Shown: in pieces, positions 24,674 to 32,948 of the stretch
How the letters are laid out: every line of letters begins with the position of its first letter
Position numbering within the stretch: position 1 is the first letter of the stretch
Origin: Pseudomonas sp. 2FG
Lineage (GTDB): Bacteria > Pseudomonadota > Gammaproteobacteria > Pseudomonadales > Pseudomonadaceae
Reading direction: 5' to 3'
Length of the DNA stretch: 64,000 nt
Assembly (NCBI RefSeq): GCF_005502935.1
Contig: NZ_SCMP01000018.1
Location: 1-64,000 of the forward strand
The notes under the pieces: model-generated
The model's input: the letters and a program-made list of their open reading frames with translations, nothing else
What the model was told of the DNA's origin: nothing
Databases searched by the model: none
Program-made: the position numbers and the translations under genes

Positions 24674-26107
24674 TTAACGCATCAGCTGTTTGAGCATGCG
24701 CTGCTGTTCCAGCATTTCTCTCTGGCGGGCATCGATGCGTGATGCCAGGGGGAAATTGTTGATGGCCCGACGTTTGGCGAAGTTGAGTTGTTCGATCGCT
24801 TGGTCATAATCGGCGACCAAGGCAAAGTACTCGGCGCGGGCTTGGTGCAGGCCGATGATATCGCCGGAAAGGCCACGAGTTTCCGCGACCTGATACCAGA
24901 CATCCGGATCATTCGGGCGACTCTTCAATAATTCTTCGAGGGCCTTCTGCGCCTCGGCGGCCTGGCTCTGCTTGAGGAGCAGGTCGATGCGGCTCTGCTT
25001 CAGCGGATAGTTGTCCGGATAAACCTTGAGTAGCCGTTGGGCGCGTTGTTGCGCGTCCGGCAGGCGATTGGCGGTGATGTCCAGGTCGATCTGCGCCAAG
25101 TTGTAGGTGATGTCGTTGGGCGCCTTCCCCAGTAGCGCTTGCAGGCTTGTCCGGGCTTCGTTGAGTTGGCCGTTCTTGATCTGTGCGAGCGCCAGGCCGT
25201 AACGGGCGGCGTCCAGTGTGGGGTCGTCGTCGAGCATGGCGCGAAAACGCTTGCCGGCGATGCCAGGGGTTTCCTCGAAGGTCAGCTGCATGCGCGCGCG
25301 CATCAGTTGATAGCGCAGCGTGTCTTCACGTCCGCCCTGGGTGAATTGTTCCGCACGGTTGCGGGTGTCGGCGATGCGCGACTCGGTGACCGGGTGAGTG
25401 AGGAGAAACTCGGGTGGGCGCTTGTCGTAGCGATATTGCCGCGCCATGCGTTCGAACATGTTCGGCATGGCGCGCGGGTCGTAACCGGCGCGTTCCAGAT
25501 TGACCACCCCGACGCGGTCGGCTTCCTGTTCGTTCTGCCGGGAGAAGCGCAGCTGGCTCTGGATGGCGGCGGCCTGGGTGCTCATGATCGTGGCCATGCC
25601 GGCGTCGCCCGCACCAGCCGCGGCGGCGATGATCCCGGCGAGCATGGCGGCCATCATCGGCACCTGCATTTTCTGTTGGGCTTCGATGCCGCGGGCGAAG
25701 TGGCGCTGGCTCAAGTGGCCAAGTTCGTGGGCGAGTACCCCGGCGTATTCGGCTTCGGTCTGCGCGTGGAGGAACAGGCCGCCGTTGACGCCGATAATTC
25801 CACCGGGGGCGGCGAAGGCGTTGATCTGTGGGTCCTTGATCAGGATGAACACCAGCCGATGGTCATGCAGGTCGCTGGTTTCCGCCAGGCGATAGACGCT
25901 GCTTTCGACGAAATCTTTAAGCTGCGGATCGTTCAGTTGGTTGACTTGCCCGCGCAGCATGCTCAACCAGGCGCGGCCGAGCTGATATTCCTGTTCCGGC
26001 GAAACGATCGATGAGCTGGAGTCGCCCAGTGACGGCAGGTCGTCGGCGATGGCGGGGGAGGCAAGCAAGCAAGCAAGCGTCAGCAGAGTAGGGCGCAGAA
26101 GATTCAT
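24674..26107 (-). CDS. BepA/YfgC-like M48 metalloprotease with TPR domain
   Basis: A 477-residue periplasmic protein: signal peptide (MNLLRPTLLTLACLLASPAIA), an M48 zinc-metalloprotease domain with AHELGHLSQRH as the HExxH motif (about residue 130) and a downstream glutamate in QNEQEADRVG, then C-terminal tetratricopeptide repeats (about 300-477). BepA relatives degrade or help assemble outer-membrane proteins such as LptD. I start at 26107 because the signal peptide begins there; a longer frame to 26149 adds a non-signal leader. It diverges from the TusA-like gene. Confidence 0.93.
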   Translation of the reverse strand: MNLLRPTLLTLACLLASPAIADDLPSLGDSSSSIVSPEQEYQLGRAWLSMLRGQVNQLNDPQLKDFVESSVYRLAETSDLHDHRLVFILIKDPQINAFAAPGGIIGVNGGLFLHAQTEAEYAGVLAHELGHLSQRHFARGIEAQQKMQVPMMAAMLAGIIAAAAGAGDAGMATIMSTQAAAIQSQLRFSRQNEQEADRVGVVNLERAGYDPRAMPNMFERMARQYRYDKRPPEFLLTHPVTESRIADTRNRAEQFTQGGREDTLRYQLMRARMQLTFEETPGIAGKRFRAMLDDDPTLDAARYGLALAQIKNGQLNEARTSLQALLGKAPNDITYNLAQIDLDITANRLPDAQQRAQRLLKVYPDNYPLKQSRIDLLLKQSQAAEAQKALEELLKSRPNDPDVWYQVAETRGLSGDIIGLHQARAEYFALVADYDQAIEQLNFAKRRAINNFPLASRIDARQREMLEQQRMLKQLMR

Positions 26108-26214
26108 GCACGAAGCTCTTGGCGGCAAAGTGGCTACTGTAGCCGCCATGCCAGTCGGCTGGCCAGGGCTGTGCCGCCTTCGGTATCCTAAGGTACTTCC
26201 CTGGAGACTGATTG

Positions 26215-26466
26215 ATGAACGACGCTGGACGGCGGGTTCCCGCCTGCGATGCCGAACTGGACGCCAGTGGCCTGAATTGCCCGCTGCCGTTGCTGAAGGC
26301 CAAACTCGAGCTGAATCGCCTGCCGAGTGGCGCTGTGCTCAAGGTGACGGCTACCGATGCCGGTTCGCAGCGTGACTTTCGCGCCTTCGCTAGCTTGGCC
26401 GGGCATACCTTGCTGCATGAAGAGAGCGAGGGCGGTGTCTATCGCTATTGGCTGCGCAAGGCTTGA
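26215..26466 (+). CDS. TusA-family sulfur carrier-like protein
   Basis: An 83-residue protein with the SirA/TusA signature LDASGLNCPLPLLKAK, whose Cys (about position 22) is the persulfide carrier in the family. A PAO1 relative in the same position was linked to molybdenum-cofactor sulfuration and nitrate respiration, as I recall. The ATG at 26215 has GGAGA nine bases upstream; a TTG just before it is rejected. The permease gene follows 48 nt downstream. Confidence 0.9.
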   Translation: MNDAGRRVPACDAELDASGLNCPLPLLKAKLELNRLPSGAVLKVTATDAGSQRDFRAFASLAGHTLLHEESEGGVYRYWLRKA

Positions 26467-26514
26467 CGCGTAGTTCGACCCGGCGCAGTGGTTGGGCGTA
26501 TCGAAGGAATTCTG

Positions 26515-27585
26515 ATGTTCAAGGTGCTACGCGATTGGGTTCAGCGCTATTTCTCCGATGAGGAGGCGGTAGTGTTGGCGGTGTTGTTGATTCTCGGCTT
26601 CACCGCGGTGCTGACGCTCGGCGGCATGCTTGCGCCGGTACTGACGGGGCTGGTGCTGGCCTTCTTGATGCAGGGGCTGGTGCGCGTGCTGGTGCGCTTG
26701 CGGTTGCCGCGAGTGGGGGCGGTCTGGCTGGTGTTCGCCTTGTTTATCGGGTTGCTGGGGGTGTTCTTGTTAGTGTTGCTGCCGTTGCTGTGGCAGCAAT
26801 TGATCACGCTGTTCAACGAGTTGCCGGGCATGCTCGGCAAGTGGCAGTCCTTGCTCTTGCTGCTGCCGGAGCGTTATCCGCATCTGGTGTCGGATGAGCA
26901 AGTGCTGCAAACCATCGAGGTGGTGCGCAGCGAAATCGGCAAGTTTGGCCAGTTGGCACTGACCTTCTCGTTATCCAGCTTGCCGCTGCTGGTGAACATC
27001 ATGATCTATCTGGTGTTGGTGCCGATCCTGGTGTTCTTCTTCCTCAAGGATCGCCAGTTGATTAGCCGCTGGTTCCGCGGCTATCTGCCCCGTGAGCGCA
27101 CGTTGATCACCCGGGTGGCTCAGGAGATGAATCAGCAGATCGCCAATTACATCCGCGGCAAGGTGATTGAGATCATCATCTGTGGCGGCGTGACCTACGT
27201 GGGCTTCATCGCGCTCGGTCTGAACTATGCGGCGTTGCTCGCCCTGTTGGTCGGCCTGTCGGTGGTGGTGCCCTATGTCGGAGCCGTGGTGGTGACGGTG
27301 CCGGTGGCCCTGATCGCCTTGTTTCAGTGGGGCTGGGGCGACCAATTCATCTACCTGATGGTCGTTTATGGGGTGATCCAGGCGCTGGACGGTAACGTCC
27401 TGGTACCGCTGCTGTTCGCCGAGGCGGTGAACTTGCACCCAGTGGTGATCATCTGTGCGGTGCTGCTGTTTGGCGGGCTCTGGGGGTTCTGGGGGATCTT
27501 CTTTGCGATTCCGCTGGCGACCCTGTTCAAGGCGGTGCTGGATGCCTGGCCGCGACAGGAGCCAGTGGTGGCGCCGTTGATGTAA
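26515..27585 (+). CDS. AI-2E/PerM-family membrane transporter
   Basis: A 356-residue integral membrane protein with about eight transmembrane segments in the AI-2E exporter family pattern: paired N-terminal helices, a central amphipathic region, and the conserved stretch LVPLLFAEAVNLHPV near the C-terminus. Members export autoinducer-2, act as Na+/H+ antiporters or are uncharacterised, so the substrate is not assigned. The ATG at 26515 has AAGGA upstream; the in-frame GTG at 26488 is less likely. Confidence 0.88.
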   Translation: MFKVLRDWVQRYFSDEEAVVLAVLLILGFTAVLTLGGMLAPVLTGLVLAFLMQGLVRVLVRLRLPRVGAVWLVFALFIGLLGVFLLVLLPLLWQQLITLFNELPGMLGKWQSLLLLLPERYPHLVSDEQVLQTIEVVRSEIGKFGQLALTFSLSSLPLLVNIMIYLVLVPILVFFFLKDRQLISRWFRGYLPRERTLITRVAQEMNQQIANYIRGKVIEIIICGGVTYVGFIALGLNYAALLALLVGLSVVVPYVGAVVVTVPVALIALFQWGWGDQFIYLMVVYGVIQALDGNVLVPLLFAEAVNLHPVVIICAVLLFGGLWGFWGIFFAIPLATLFKAVLDAWPRQEPVVAPLM

Positions 27586-27590
27586 TGACA

Positions 27591-27634
27591 CAACCCAATA
27601 AAAAGCCGCATTGAGCGGTCTTTTTATTGGGTTG
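27591..27634. terminator. bidirectional intrinsic terminator
   Basis: A 15-bp perfect outer stem (27591-27605 with 27620-27634, CAACCCAATAAAAAG and its complement) plus an inner CGC/GCG extension separates the convergent permease and bcp genes. Confidence 0.92.
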
Positions 27635-27637
27635 GGT

Positions 27638-28111
27638 TCAGCCCTTGTGCAAGGCTTGCGCAGCTGTGAGCACTGCATCGACATGGCCGGGGACCTTCAC
27701 GCCACGCCATTCCTGGCGGAGCACGCCGGCCTTGTCGAGGAGAAAGGTGCTGCGATCGACGCCCAGGTATTCCTTGCCATAGAGTTTCTTCAGCTTGATC
27801 ACCTCGAACAGCTGGCACAGCGCCTCGTCCTGGTCAGCAATCAGCTCGAAGGGAAACTCCTGTTTGCACTTGAAGTTCTCGTGCGACTTCAGGCTGTCCC
27901 TGGAGACCCCGAACACCTGGGTGTCGGCGGCCTGGAACGCGCTGTACTGATCGCGAAAGCCTTGGCCTTCGGTGGTGCAGCCCGGGGTGCTGTCCTTCGG
28001 GTAGAAGTAAATCACCACCTGCTGGCCCTTGAGAGCGGACAGCTTGATCTGCTGGCCGCTGGTGGCCTGGGCCTGGAAGTCAGCGACGGGCTGGTCGAGT
28101 GCAATGGCCAT
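27638..28111 (-). CDS. bcp: peroxiredoxin Bcp (PrxQ type)
   Basis: A 157-residue thiol peroxidase that reduces hydroperoxides. The peroxidatic Cys45 is in TPGCTTEG. The resolving Cys found five residues later in E. coli Bcp is Gln here, and another cysteine occurs at position 82 (NFKCKQEF), the place used by the alpha-3 subgroup of PrxQ enzymes, so an atypical 2-Cys mechanism through Cys82 is likely. It lies 12 nt downstream of the GcvR-like gene on the same strand. Confidence 0.94.
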   Translation of the reverse strand: MAIALDQPVADFQAQATSGQQIKLSALKGQQVVIYFYPKDSTPGCTTEGQGFRDQYSAFQAADTQVFGVSRDSLKSHENFKCKQEFPFELIADQDEALCQLFEVIKLKKLYGKEYLGVDRSTFLLDKAGVLRQEWRGVKVPGHVDAVLTAAQALHKG

Positions 28112-28123
28112 GAAGGGTTTTCC

Positions 28124-28684
28124 TCAAGCAGGAGTCTGCGGACGCCAGGGTTCGATCAGGGCATCCAGATTCAAGGCGTCGGCAAAGTCGAGAAACTGGT
28201 CGCGCAGCCAGCTGATTTGAGTGCCGGCCGGCAAGGTCACAGTGAACGTTGCATTGAGCATGGTGCCGCCGGTTTGCGGGGCCTGGTAGGTGTCGCAGGT
28301 GAGGTTTTCCAGCTCGACGTTGTGATCGATAAAGAACTGGCACAGCTCATTGAGAATGTCTGGGCGGTACACCGAGCTGACATAGGCGACGTAGGGCAAT
28401 GCTTGCGGGCGGTTCTCCGAGGCGGCGCTGCGCACCACGCTGACGGTGAAGCTGTGCTTCTTGGCCAGGGTCGGCAGACTGGCTTCCAGGCGTGCCAGCG
28501 CGTCCCAGCTTCCCGACAGCTGCAAGACCAGCGCGCTGAACTCGCCATGGCGGCTCAAACGGGTGCTGATCACGGCGCAGCGATTCTCATGACTGGCGCG
28601 GCACAGCACATTAGTCAGCTCCATGGGGTTGGTGCCGAGGGCACTGATAACAAGGAATTGTTCGCGGACTATGGGGGTGGACAT
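28124..28684 (-). CDS. GcvR-like glycine cleavage regulator (ACT domains)
   Basis: A 186-residue protein with two ACT-type domains (about 8-85 and 95-175; LVISALGTNPMELTNVLCRA is the first). GcvR in E. coli binds GcvA and represses the glycine cleavage operon when glycine is scarce. The present protein matches the family length. It is upstream of bcp and divergent from dapA, a gcvR-bcp arrangement frequent in gammaproteobacteria. Confidence 0.9.
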   Translation of the reverse strand: MSTPIVREQFLVISALGTNPMELTNVLCRASHENRCAVISTRLSRHGEFSALVLQLSGSWDALARLEASLPTLAKKHSFTVSVVRSAASENRPQALPYVAYVSSVYRPDILNELCQFFIDHNVELENLTCDTYQAPQTGGTMLNATFTVTLPAGTQISWLRDQFLDFADALNLDALIEPWRPQTPA

Positions 28685-28851
28685 GCAGCATTCCTAAAGC
28701 GATGAGCGGTCGGCAGTTAAACTGTCGATCAAAGCCGGAAGGTTAGCGAAAAGTGTCGCTGAGGGGAATGCTCATAGCACGGTACTTCGCTTGTGCAAGG
28801 CAGGTGGCGCCAGTACCATTACGGCTCTCTTTTTCCGGCAGGAGTGGTTGC

Positions 28852-29730
28852 ATGATTGCGGGCAGTATGGTGGCACTGGTCACGCCCATGGATGCGCAGG
28901 GTCGTCTGGATTGGGACAGTCTGAGCAAACTGGTGGATTTCCACCTGCAAGAAGGCACCAACGCCATTGTCGCGGTCGGCACCACAGGTGAGTCGGCCAC
29001 GTTAGACGTCAACGAACACATCGAAGTGATCCGTCGAGTGGTGGCTCAGGTCGCCGGGCGCATTCCGGTTATCGCCGGTACTGGCGCCAACTCCACCCGC
29101 GAAGCGGTGGAGTTGACTGCAAACGCCAAAAGCGCCGGTGCCGACGCTTGCCTGTTAGTCACGCCGTACTACAACAAGCCGACTCAAGAAGGTTTGTATC
29201 AGCACTTCCGGCATATCGCCGAGGCGGTGGCGATTCCGCAGATCCTCTATAACGTGCCGGGCCGTACGGTCTGCGACATGTTGCCGGAGACCGTTGAGCG
29301 TTTGTCGAAGGTGTCGAACATCATCGGCATCAAGGAGGCTACGGGTGATCTGCAGCGCGGCCAAGAAGTGCTGGATCGCGTCAGCAAGGACTTCCTGGTG
29401 TATTCCGGCGACGACGCGACTGCCGTCGAGCTGATGCTGATGGGTGGCAAGGGCAATATCTCCGTCACCGCCAACGTCGCCCCGCGCGCCATGAGCGAGC
29501 TTTGCGCCGCGGCCATGCGTGGTGATGCTGTCACGGCTCGGGCGATCAACGACCGTTTGATGCCGCTGCACAAGTCGCTGTTTATCGAGTCCAACCCGAT
29601 TCCGGTGAAATGGGCCCTGCATGAAATGGGTCTGATGCAAGAGGGCATCCGCCTGCCTCTGACCTGGCTCAGTCCGCGTTGTCATGAACCGCTGCGTCAG
29701 GCCTTGCGCCAGTCCGGCGTATTGGTTTAA
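28852..29730 (+). CDS. dapA: 4-hydroxy-tetrahydrodipicolinate synthase
   Basis: A 292-residue class I aldolase that condenses pyruvate with aspartate semialdehyde, the first step of the lysine/diaminopimelate branch. The Schiff-base lysine is in GIKEATGD (about residue 161), the active-site Tyr in ILYNVPGRT, and Thr residues in GTTGES. The ATG at 28852 gives the normal MIAGSMVALVTP N-terminus. bamC follows after 17 nt. Confidence 0.97.
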   Translation: MIAGSMVALVTPMDAQGRLDWDSLSKLVDFHLQEGTNAIVAVGTTGESATLDVNEHIEVIRRVVAQVAGRIPVIAGTGANSTREAVELTANAKSAGADACLLVTPYYNKPTQEGLYQHFRHIAEAVAIPQILYNVPGRTVCDMLPETVERLSKVSNIIGIKEATGDLQRGQEVLDRVSKDFLVYSGDDATAVELMLMGGKGNISVTANVAPRAMSELCAAAMRGDAVTARAINDRLMPLHKSLFIESNPIPVKWALHEMGLMQEGIRLPLTWLSPRCHEPLRQALRQSGVLV

Positions 29731-29747
29731 TCGAGGAAATACTACGC

Positions 29748-30866
29748 ATGAAGCGACTGGCCGGACTCTCCGCACTTGCCGTGATCATCTCCAGTACCAG
29801 CGGTTGCGGCTGGATCTGGGGTGAAGATGGCTATTTCCGCGATCGTGGCAGTGATTATCTGATCGAACGCCAGACTGCACCGATGCAGATTCCAACGGGC
29901 GCCGATACCAAGCGCCTCGACCCGCTGCTGCCGGTGCCACGCAATGTGGCTGACTCGACCGCCGAGGGTGAGTTCGACGTACCGCGTCCGCTGGCCTTGC
30001 CAGCACAGGCTGACTCGAGCGAGTTCAGCCTGCAAAAAAGCGGCGAGGCGCGTTGGGTGATGGCTCGCCGCGCACCGGCAGAAGTCTGGCCGGTGGCTCG
30101 TCAGTTCTTCGAAGATAACGGTTTCCGGATTGCCGAAGAGCGCCCGCAGACGGGCGAATTCAGCACTGACTGGCAGCGTTTCGACGAGCTCTCTGCGTCC
30201 ATGGCGCGGCGTCTGAGCAGTCGTGTGGCAGGGGTGGATCCAGAGAGTCAGGCCCGTGTGCGGGTACGCATCGAGCCCGGTGTGCAGCGCAATACCAGCG
30301 AGATTTTCGTTGTCAGCGCCGAACGGCCGGCCGGCAGCAGCGCCAATGTCGATTTCTCCAGCAAGTCCGCGAACGCCAGCCTGGAAGCTGCGCTGCTCGA
30401 CGAGATGCTCGCCAGCCTGGCGCGCAGTGCCGAGCAGGGTGGCTCCGTCTCGCTGCTGGCCGCGCGCGACTTCGATGCGCCGAGTCGGGTGAGCCTGTCT
30501 GAGGACGGCAACGGCAACCCGATTTTGAACCTTGGCGCCGATTTCGATCGCGCCTGGTCCAGCGTTGGCCGCTCCCTGGAAACGGCTGACGTGCGGGTCG
30601 ATGACCTCAACCGTACCCTTGGCGTGTACTACATCAATCTCGCCGAAGGCGCCGAAACCAAGGACAAGAAACCTGGTTTCTGGGGCACGTTGTGGGGCAG
30701 TGCGCCGAGCAAAGAAGAGATCGACGCGCGTGCCGAGCGTTATCAGGTTCGCCTGACCAAGGTTGGCGACGGCGTGCAGGTAACCGTGGAGAAAGACCTC
30801 AATACTGTCGCGCCGGCCGATGTGGCGCGGCGGGTGCTGAGCCTGATCCAGGAACACCTCGGCTAG
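29748..30866 (+). CDS. bamC: outer-membrane assembly lipoprotein BamC
   Basis: A 372-residue lipoprotein of the BAM complex, which folds beta-barrel proteins into the outer membrane. The lipobox ends STSGC (about Cys22), followed by the unstructured N-terminal segment that contacts BamD (DRGSDYLIERQTAP), and two helix-grip domains (about 95-215 and 240-372). It is translated just after dapA, as is common in gammaproteobacteria. Confidence 0.93.
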   Translation: MKRLAGLSALAVIISSTSGCGWIWGEDGYFRDRGSDYLIERQTAPMQIPTGADTKRLDPLLPVPRNVADSTAEGEFDVPRPLALPAQADSSEFSLQKSGEARWVMARRAPAEVWPVARQFFEDNGFRIAEERPQTGEFSTDWQRFDELSASMARRLSSRVAGVDPESQARVRVRIEPGVQRNTSEIFVVSAERPAGSSANVDFSSKSANASLEAALLDEMLASLARSAEQGGSVSLLAARDFDAPSRVSLSEDGNGNPILNLGADFDRAWSSVGRSLETADVRVDDLNRTLGVYYINLAEGAETKDKKPGFWGTLWGSAPSKEEIDARAERYQVRLTKVGDGVQVTVEKDLNTVAPADVARRVLSLIQEHLG

Positions 30867-30990
30867 GTTGCGCCTCGACGTTCCAGGCACTGGGTAGGCA
30901 GTCGTTTGCCTACCTGGCCAGCCGTCTGCCAGGGCCGGCGCTGCGCTGGCGTGAGCCAAGGCCCTGAATGCAGTTCTATAAGAAGCCGAT

Positions 30991-31025
30991 AGGCGAAACC
31001 CACTCGGTTTCGCCTGTTTCGTTTA
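30991..31025 (+). terminator. hairpin between bamC and purC
   Basis: AGGCGAAACC (30991-31000) pairs perfectly with GGTTTCGCCT (31006-31015) around CACTC and is followed by GTTTCGTTT. It can end bamC transcription or act in the purC leader. Confidence 0.75.
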
Positions 31026-31045
31026 ATAAAGGCGGAAATCCTGAC

Positions 31046-31915
31046 ATGACCACTCCCTCCACCTTGAGCCTGAAGAAAATCTACTCCGGCAAAGTTCGGG
31101 ACCTGTACGAAATTGACGCCAAGCGCATGCTGATGGTGGCCACCGATCGCCTGTCGGCGTTCGACGTGATCCTCGCCGAGCCGATTCCGGACAAGGGCAA
31201 GATCCTCACCGCCATCTCCAACTTCTGGTTCGACAAGCTCGCGGACGTGGTGCCGAATCACTTCACCGGCGACAAGGTTGAAGACGTGGTGTCTGCTGCC
31301 GAATTACCCTTGGTGGAAGGGCGTGCGGTGGTGGCCAAGCGTTTGCAGCCGATTGCGGTGGAGGCCATTGTGCGAGGCTACATCGCCGGTTCGGGTTGGA
31401 AGGAATACCAAAAGAGCGGCACGGTCTGTGGTATTCAACTGCCGGCCGGGCTGAAAGAAGCCTCCAAGTTGCCGCAGCCGATCTTCACCCCGTCGACCAA
31501 GGCGGCCGTGGGCGATCATGATGAGAACATCGCGTTCGAGCAGTGCGAGGCGATCATCGGTAAAGAACTGGCGGCGAAGGTGCGTGACACCGCTATCGCC
31601 TTGTACAGCGCGGCGGTCGAATATGCGGCCACCCGCGGGATCATCATCGCTGACACCAAGTTCGAATTCGGCCTGGACGAAGACGGCACGCTGACCCTGA
31701 TGGACGAAGTGTTGACGCCGGACTCCAGCCGTTTCTGGCCGACCGAGAGTTATGTCGAAGGGCAGAACCCGCCGAGCTTCGATAAGCAGTTCGTGCGCGA
31801 TTGGCTGGAGTCTACGGGTTGGAACAAAGAGCCGCCGGCCCCTGCTGTGCCGCTTGAAGTGGCGCAGAAAACCGCCGACAAGTACCGCGAAGCCTTGACC
31901 AAGCTGACAGCTTGA
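31046..31915 (+). CDS. purC: SAICAR synthetase, long form
   Basis: A 289-residue phosphoribosylaminoimidazole-succinocarboxamide synthase (purine synthesis). The N-terminus IYSGKVRDLYEI is followed by VATDRLSAFDVI and by VRGYIAGSGWKEY, the signatures of the longer class found in yeast Ade1 and many betaproteobacteria. The P. aeruginosa enzyme, as I recall, is a 236-residue E. coli-type protein at the same chromosomal place. The ATG at 31046 is preceded by GGCGGAAATC. The metallo-beta-lactamase-fold gene I remember between bamC and purC in PAO1 is missing. Confidence 0.93.
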   Translation: MTTPSTLSLKKIYSGKVRDLYEIDAKRMLMVATDRLSAFDVILAEPIPDKGKILTAISNFWFDKLADVVPNHFTGDKVEDVVSAAELPLVEGRAVVAKRLQPIAVEAIVRGYIAGSGWKEYQKSGTVCGIQLPAGLKEASKLPQPIFTPSTKAAVGDHDENIAFEQCEAIIGKELAAKVRDTAIALYSAAVEYAATRGIIIADTKFEFGLDEDGTLTLMDEVLTPDSSRFWPTESYVEGQNPPSFDKQFVRDWLESTGWNKEPPAPAVPLEVAQKTADKYREALTKLTA

Positions 31916-32087
31916 ATCCTGTCGAGCGTGAAATGAAAAGGAGAGGCCTCGGCTTCTCTTTTTCGTTGTGGCAGCTTGCCGGGATGAGTGGCTGCGACAT
32001 CGTTCACGCAAGCATCTGATAGCATGCGAAAAATTCTATCGCCGGGGCTTCGCCCAAGGCTTTTGAGCTGTTATCATGCGCGCCGCT

Positions 32088-32177
32088 GGGGAGATGCCGG
32101 AGTGGCCGAACGGGACGGATTCGAAATCCGTTGTGTTAGCGATAGCACCTAGGGTTCGAATCCCTATTTCCCCGCCA
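32088..32177 (+). tRNA. tRNA-Ser (anticodon CGA)
   Basis: A 90-nt class II tRNA with encoded CCA. Acceptor GGGGAGA pairs with TTTCCCC (one G-U pair), the anticodon stem ACGGA/TCCGT encloses TTCGAAA with CGA at 32122-32124, and a long variable arm (GTGTTAGCGATAGCAC) precedes the T-arm GGGTTCGAATCCC. It follows purC, as in PAO1. Confidence 0.96.
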
Positions 32178-32183
32178 TATCTA

Positions 32184-32220
32184 AAAAAAGCCCTGTAACT
32201 CAATGAGTTACGGGGTTTTT
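32184..32220 (+). terminator. terminator after tRNA-Ser
   Basis: GTAACTC (32195-32201) pairs with GAGTTAC (32205-32211), extended by CCC/GGG and by an A-run before and T-run after. Confidence 0.85.
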
Positions 32221-32549
32221 CAGTTCTGGGTTGCACCCGGTGTTTGTACCCAAAATTTATACCCCCCTTCTGTTGTGAGTTGGGCTGCTAGCGTGCGGTC
32301 TGCCTGTGTCTGTTTAGCGGCAGGATCAAGGGAGGGTGATACCCAGTCGCTGTACCGGTCTGCTGACTGTCATCGGGGTGAACTCAGCACCTCGACTTGT
32401 CTTGACACCTTGGTTATTCAGGTGCGCGGCTATGCCTGACAATGTGTCGATACCATCGAAGCTAGCCGACTTGATGTGGTTTTTGATGATCTGAGCGTGC
32501 AGCGCATTGCGCCGAATGCGGGTTAGGGTCTTGCGGTGAGCCCTCGGCG
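32221..32549. other. non-coding stretch beyond tRNA-Ser
   Basis: No supported gene. Right after the terminator three related words occur in 36 bp: TTGCACCC near 32230, TTTGTACCC near 32243 and TTTATACCC near 32256. They resemble arm-type repeats of tyrosine-recombinase attachment regions, but no integrase is present and no second copy of the tRNA 3' end is seen. Confidence 0.4.
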
Positions 32550-32873
32550 TTATTTGAGAAAGGGGCTGACCTTGGCCAGCAGCAGTTTGATCAGTTCCGG
32601 GTCCATGTAGGCGTAGACATCCGGGATATCCAGGCAGATCACCCGCTTGCCCTTCAGGTGGCGGGCAAAGCGCTGTGTCAGTTTGCGCTTATGGATTTGC
32701 TCCATCACGAAGATCAGGTCCGCCCATTCCAGCGCTTCGGGCGTGAGGGGGTTCTCCGCCTCGTTGCTTATCCCGGCCGACAGGGTTTCCAGACTCGGTT
32801 CCATGCTGAACAGCAGCTCCGCAGTGGGGCTGCGCAGGCGATTCTGGCTACAGATAAAGAGTAAGCGCTGCAC
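32550..32873 (-). CDS. low-molecular-weight tyrosine phosphatase-like protein
   Basis: A short 107-residue protein of the COG4551 type. The N-terminal P-loop ICSQNRLRSPTAE has the CX5RS signature of LMW phosphatases (Cys8, Arg14, Ser15), and DIPDVYAYMDP supplies a candidate general-acid Asp. It is shorter than classical LMW-PTPs (about 150 residues), so activity is not assured. It stands alone, downstream of and convergent with the tRNA-Ser region. Confidence 0.85.
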   Translation of the reverse strand: MQRLLFICSQNRLRSPTAELLFSMEPSLETLSAGISNEAENPLTPEALEWADLIFVMEQIHKRKLTQRFARHLKGKRVICLDIPDVYAYMDPELIKLLLAKVSPFLK

Positions 32874-32948
32874 TCGATTTCTTCTCCTGCTGCCGACTTG
32901 GTGAGTAGCCCGGATGGCATGGCGTTGGCTATGCCATTCGAGCTAGGT

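Noticed and set aside
30991..31025. Purine riboswitch in the purC leader
   Set aside because: Only one simple hairpin with a T-rich tail is visible; no three-way junction or conserved aptamer core.
32088..32549. Integrated genomic island at tRNA-Ser
   Set aside because: No integrase or phage-type gene follows and I found no second copy of the tRNA 3' end in the window.
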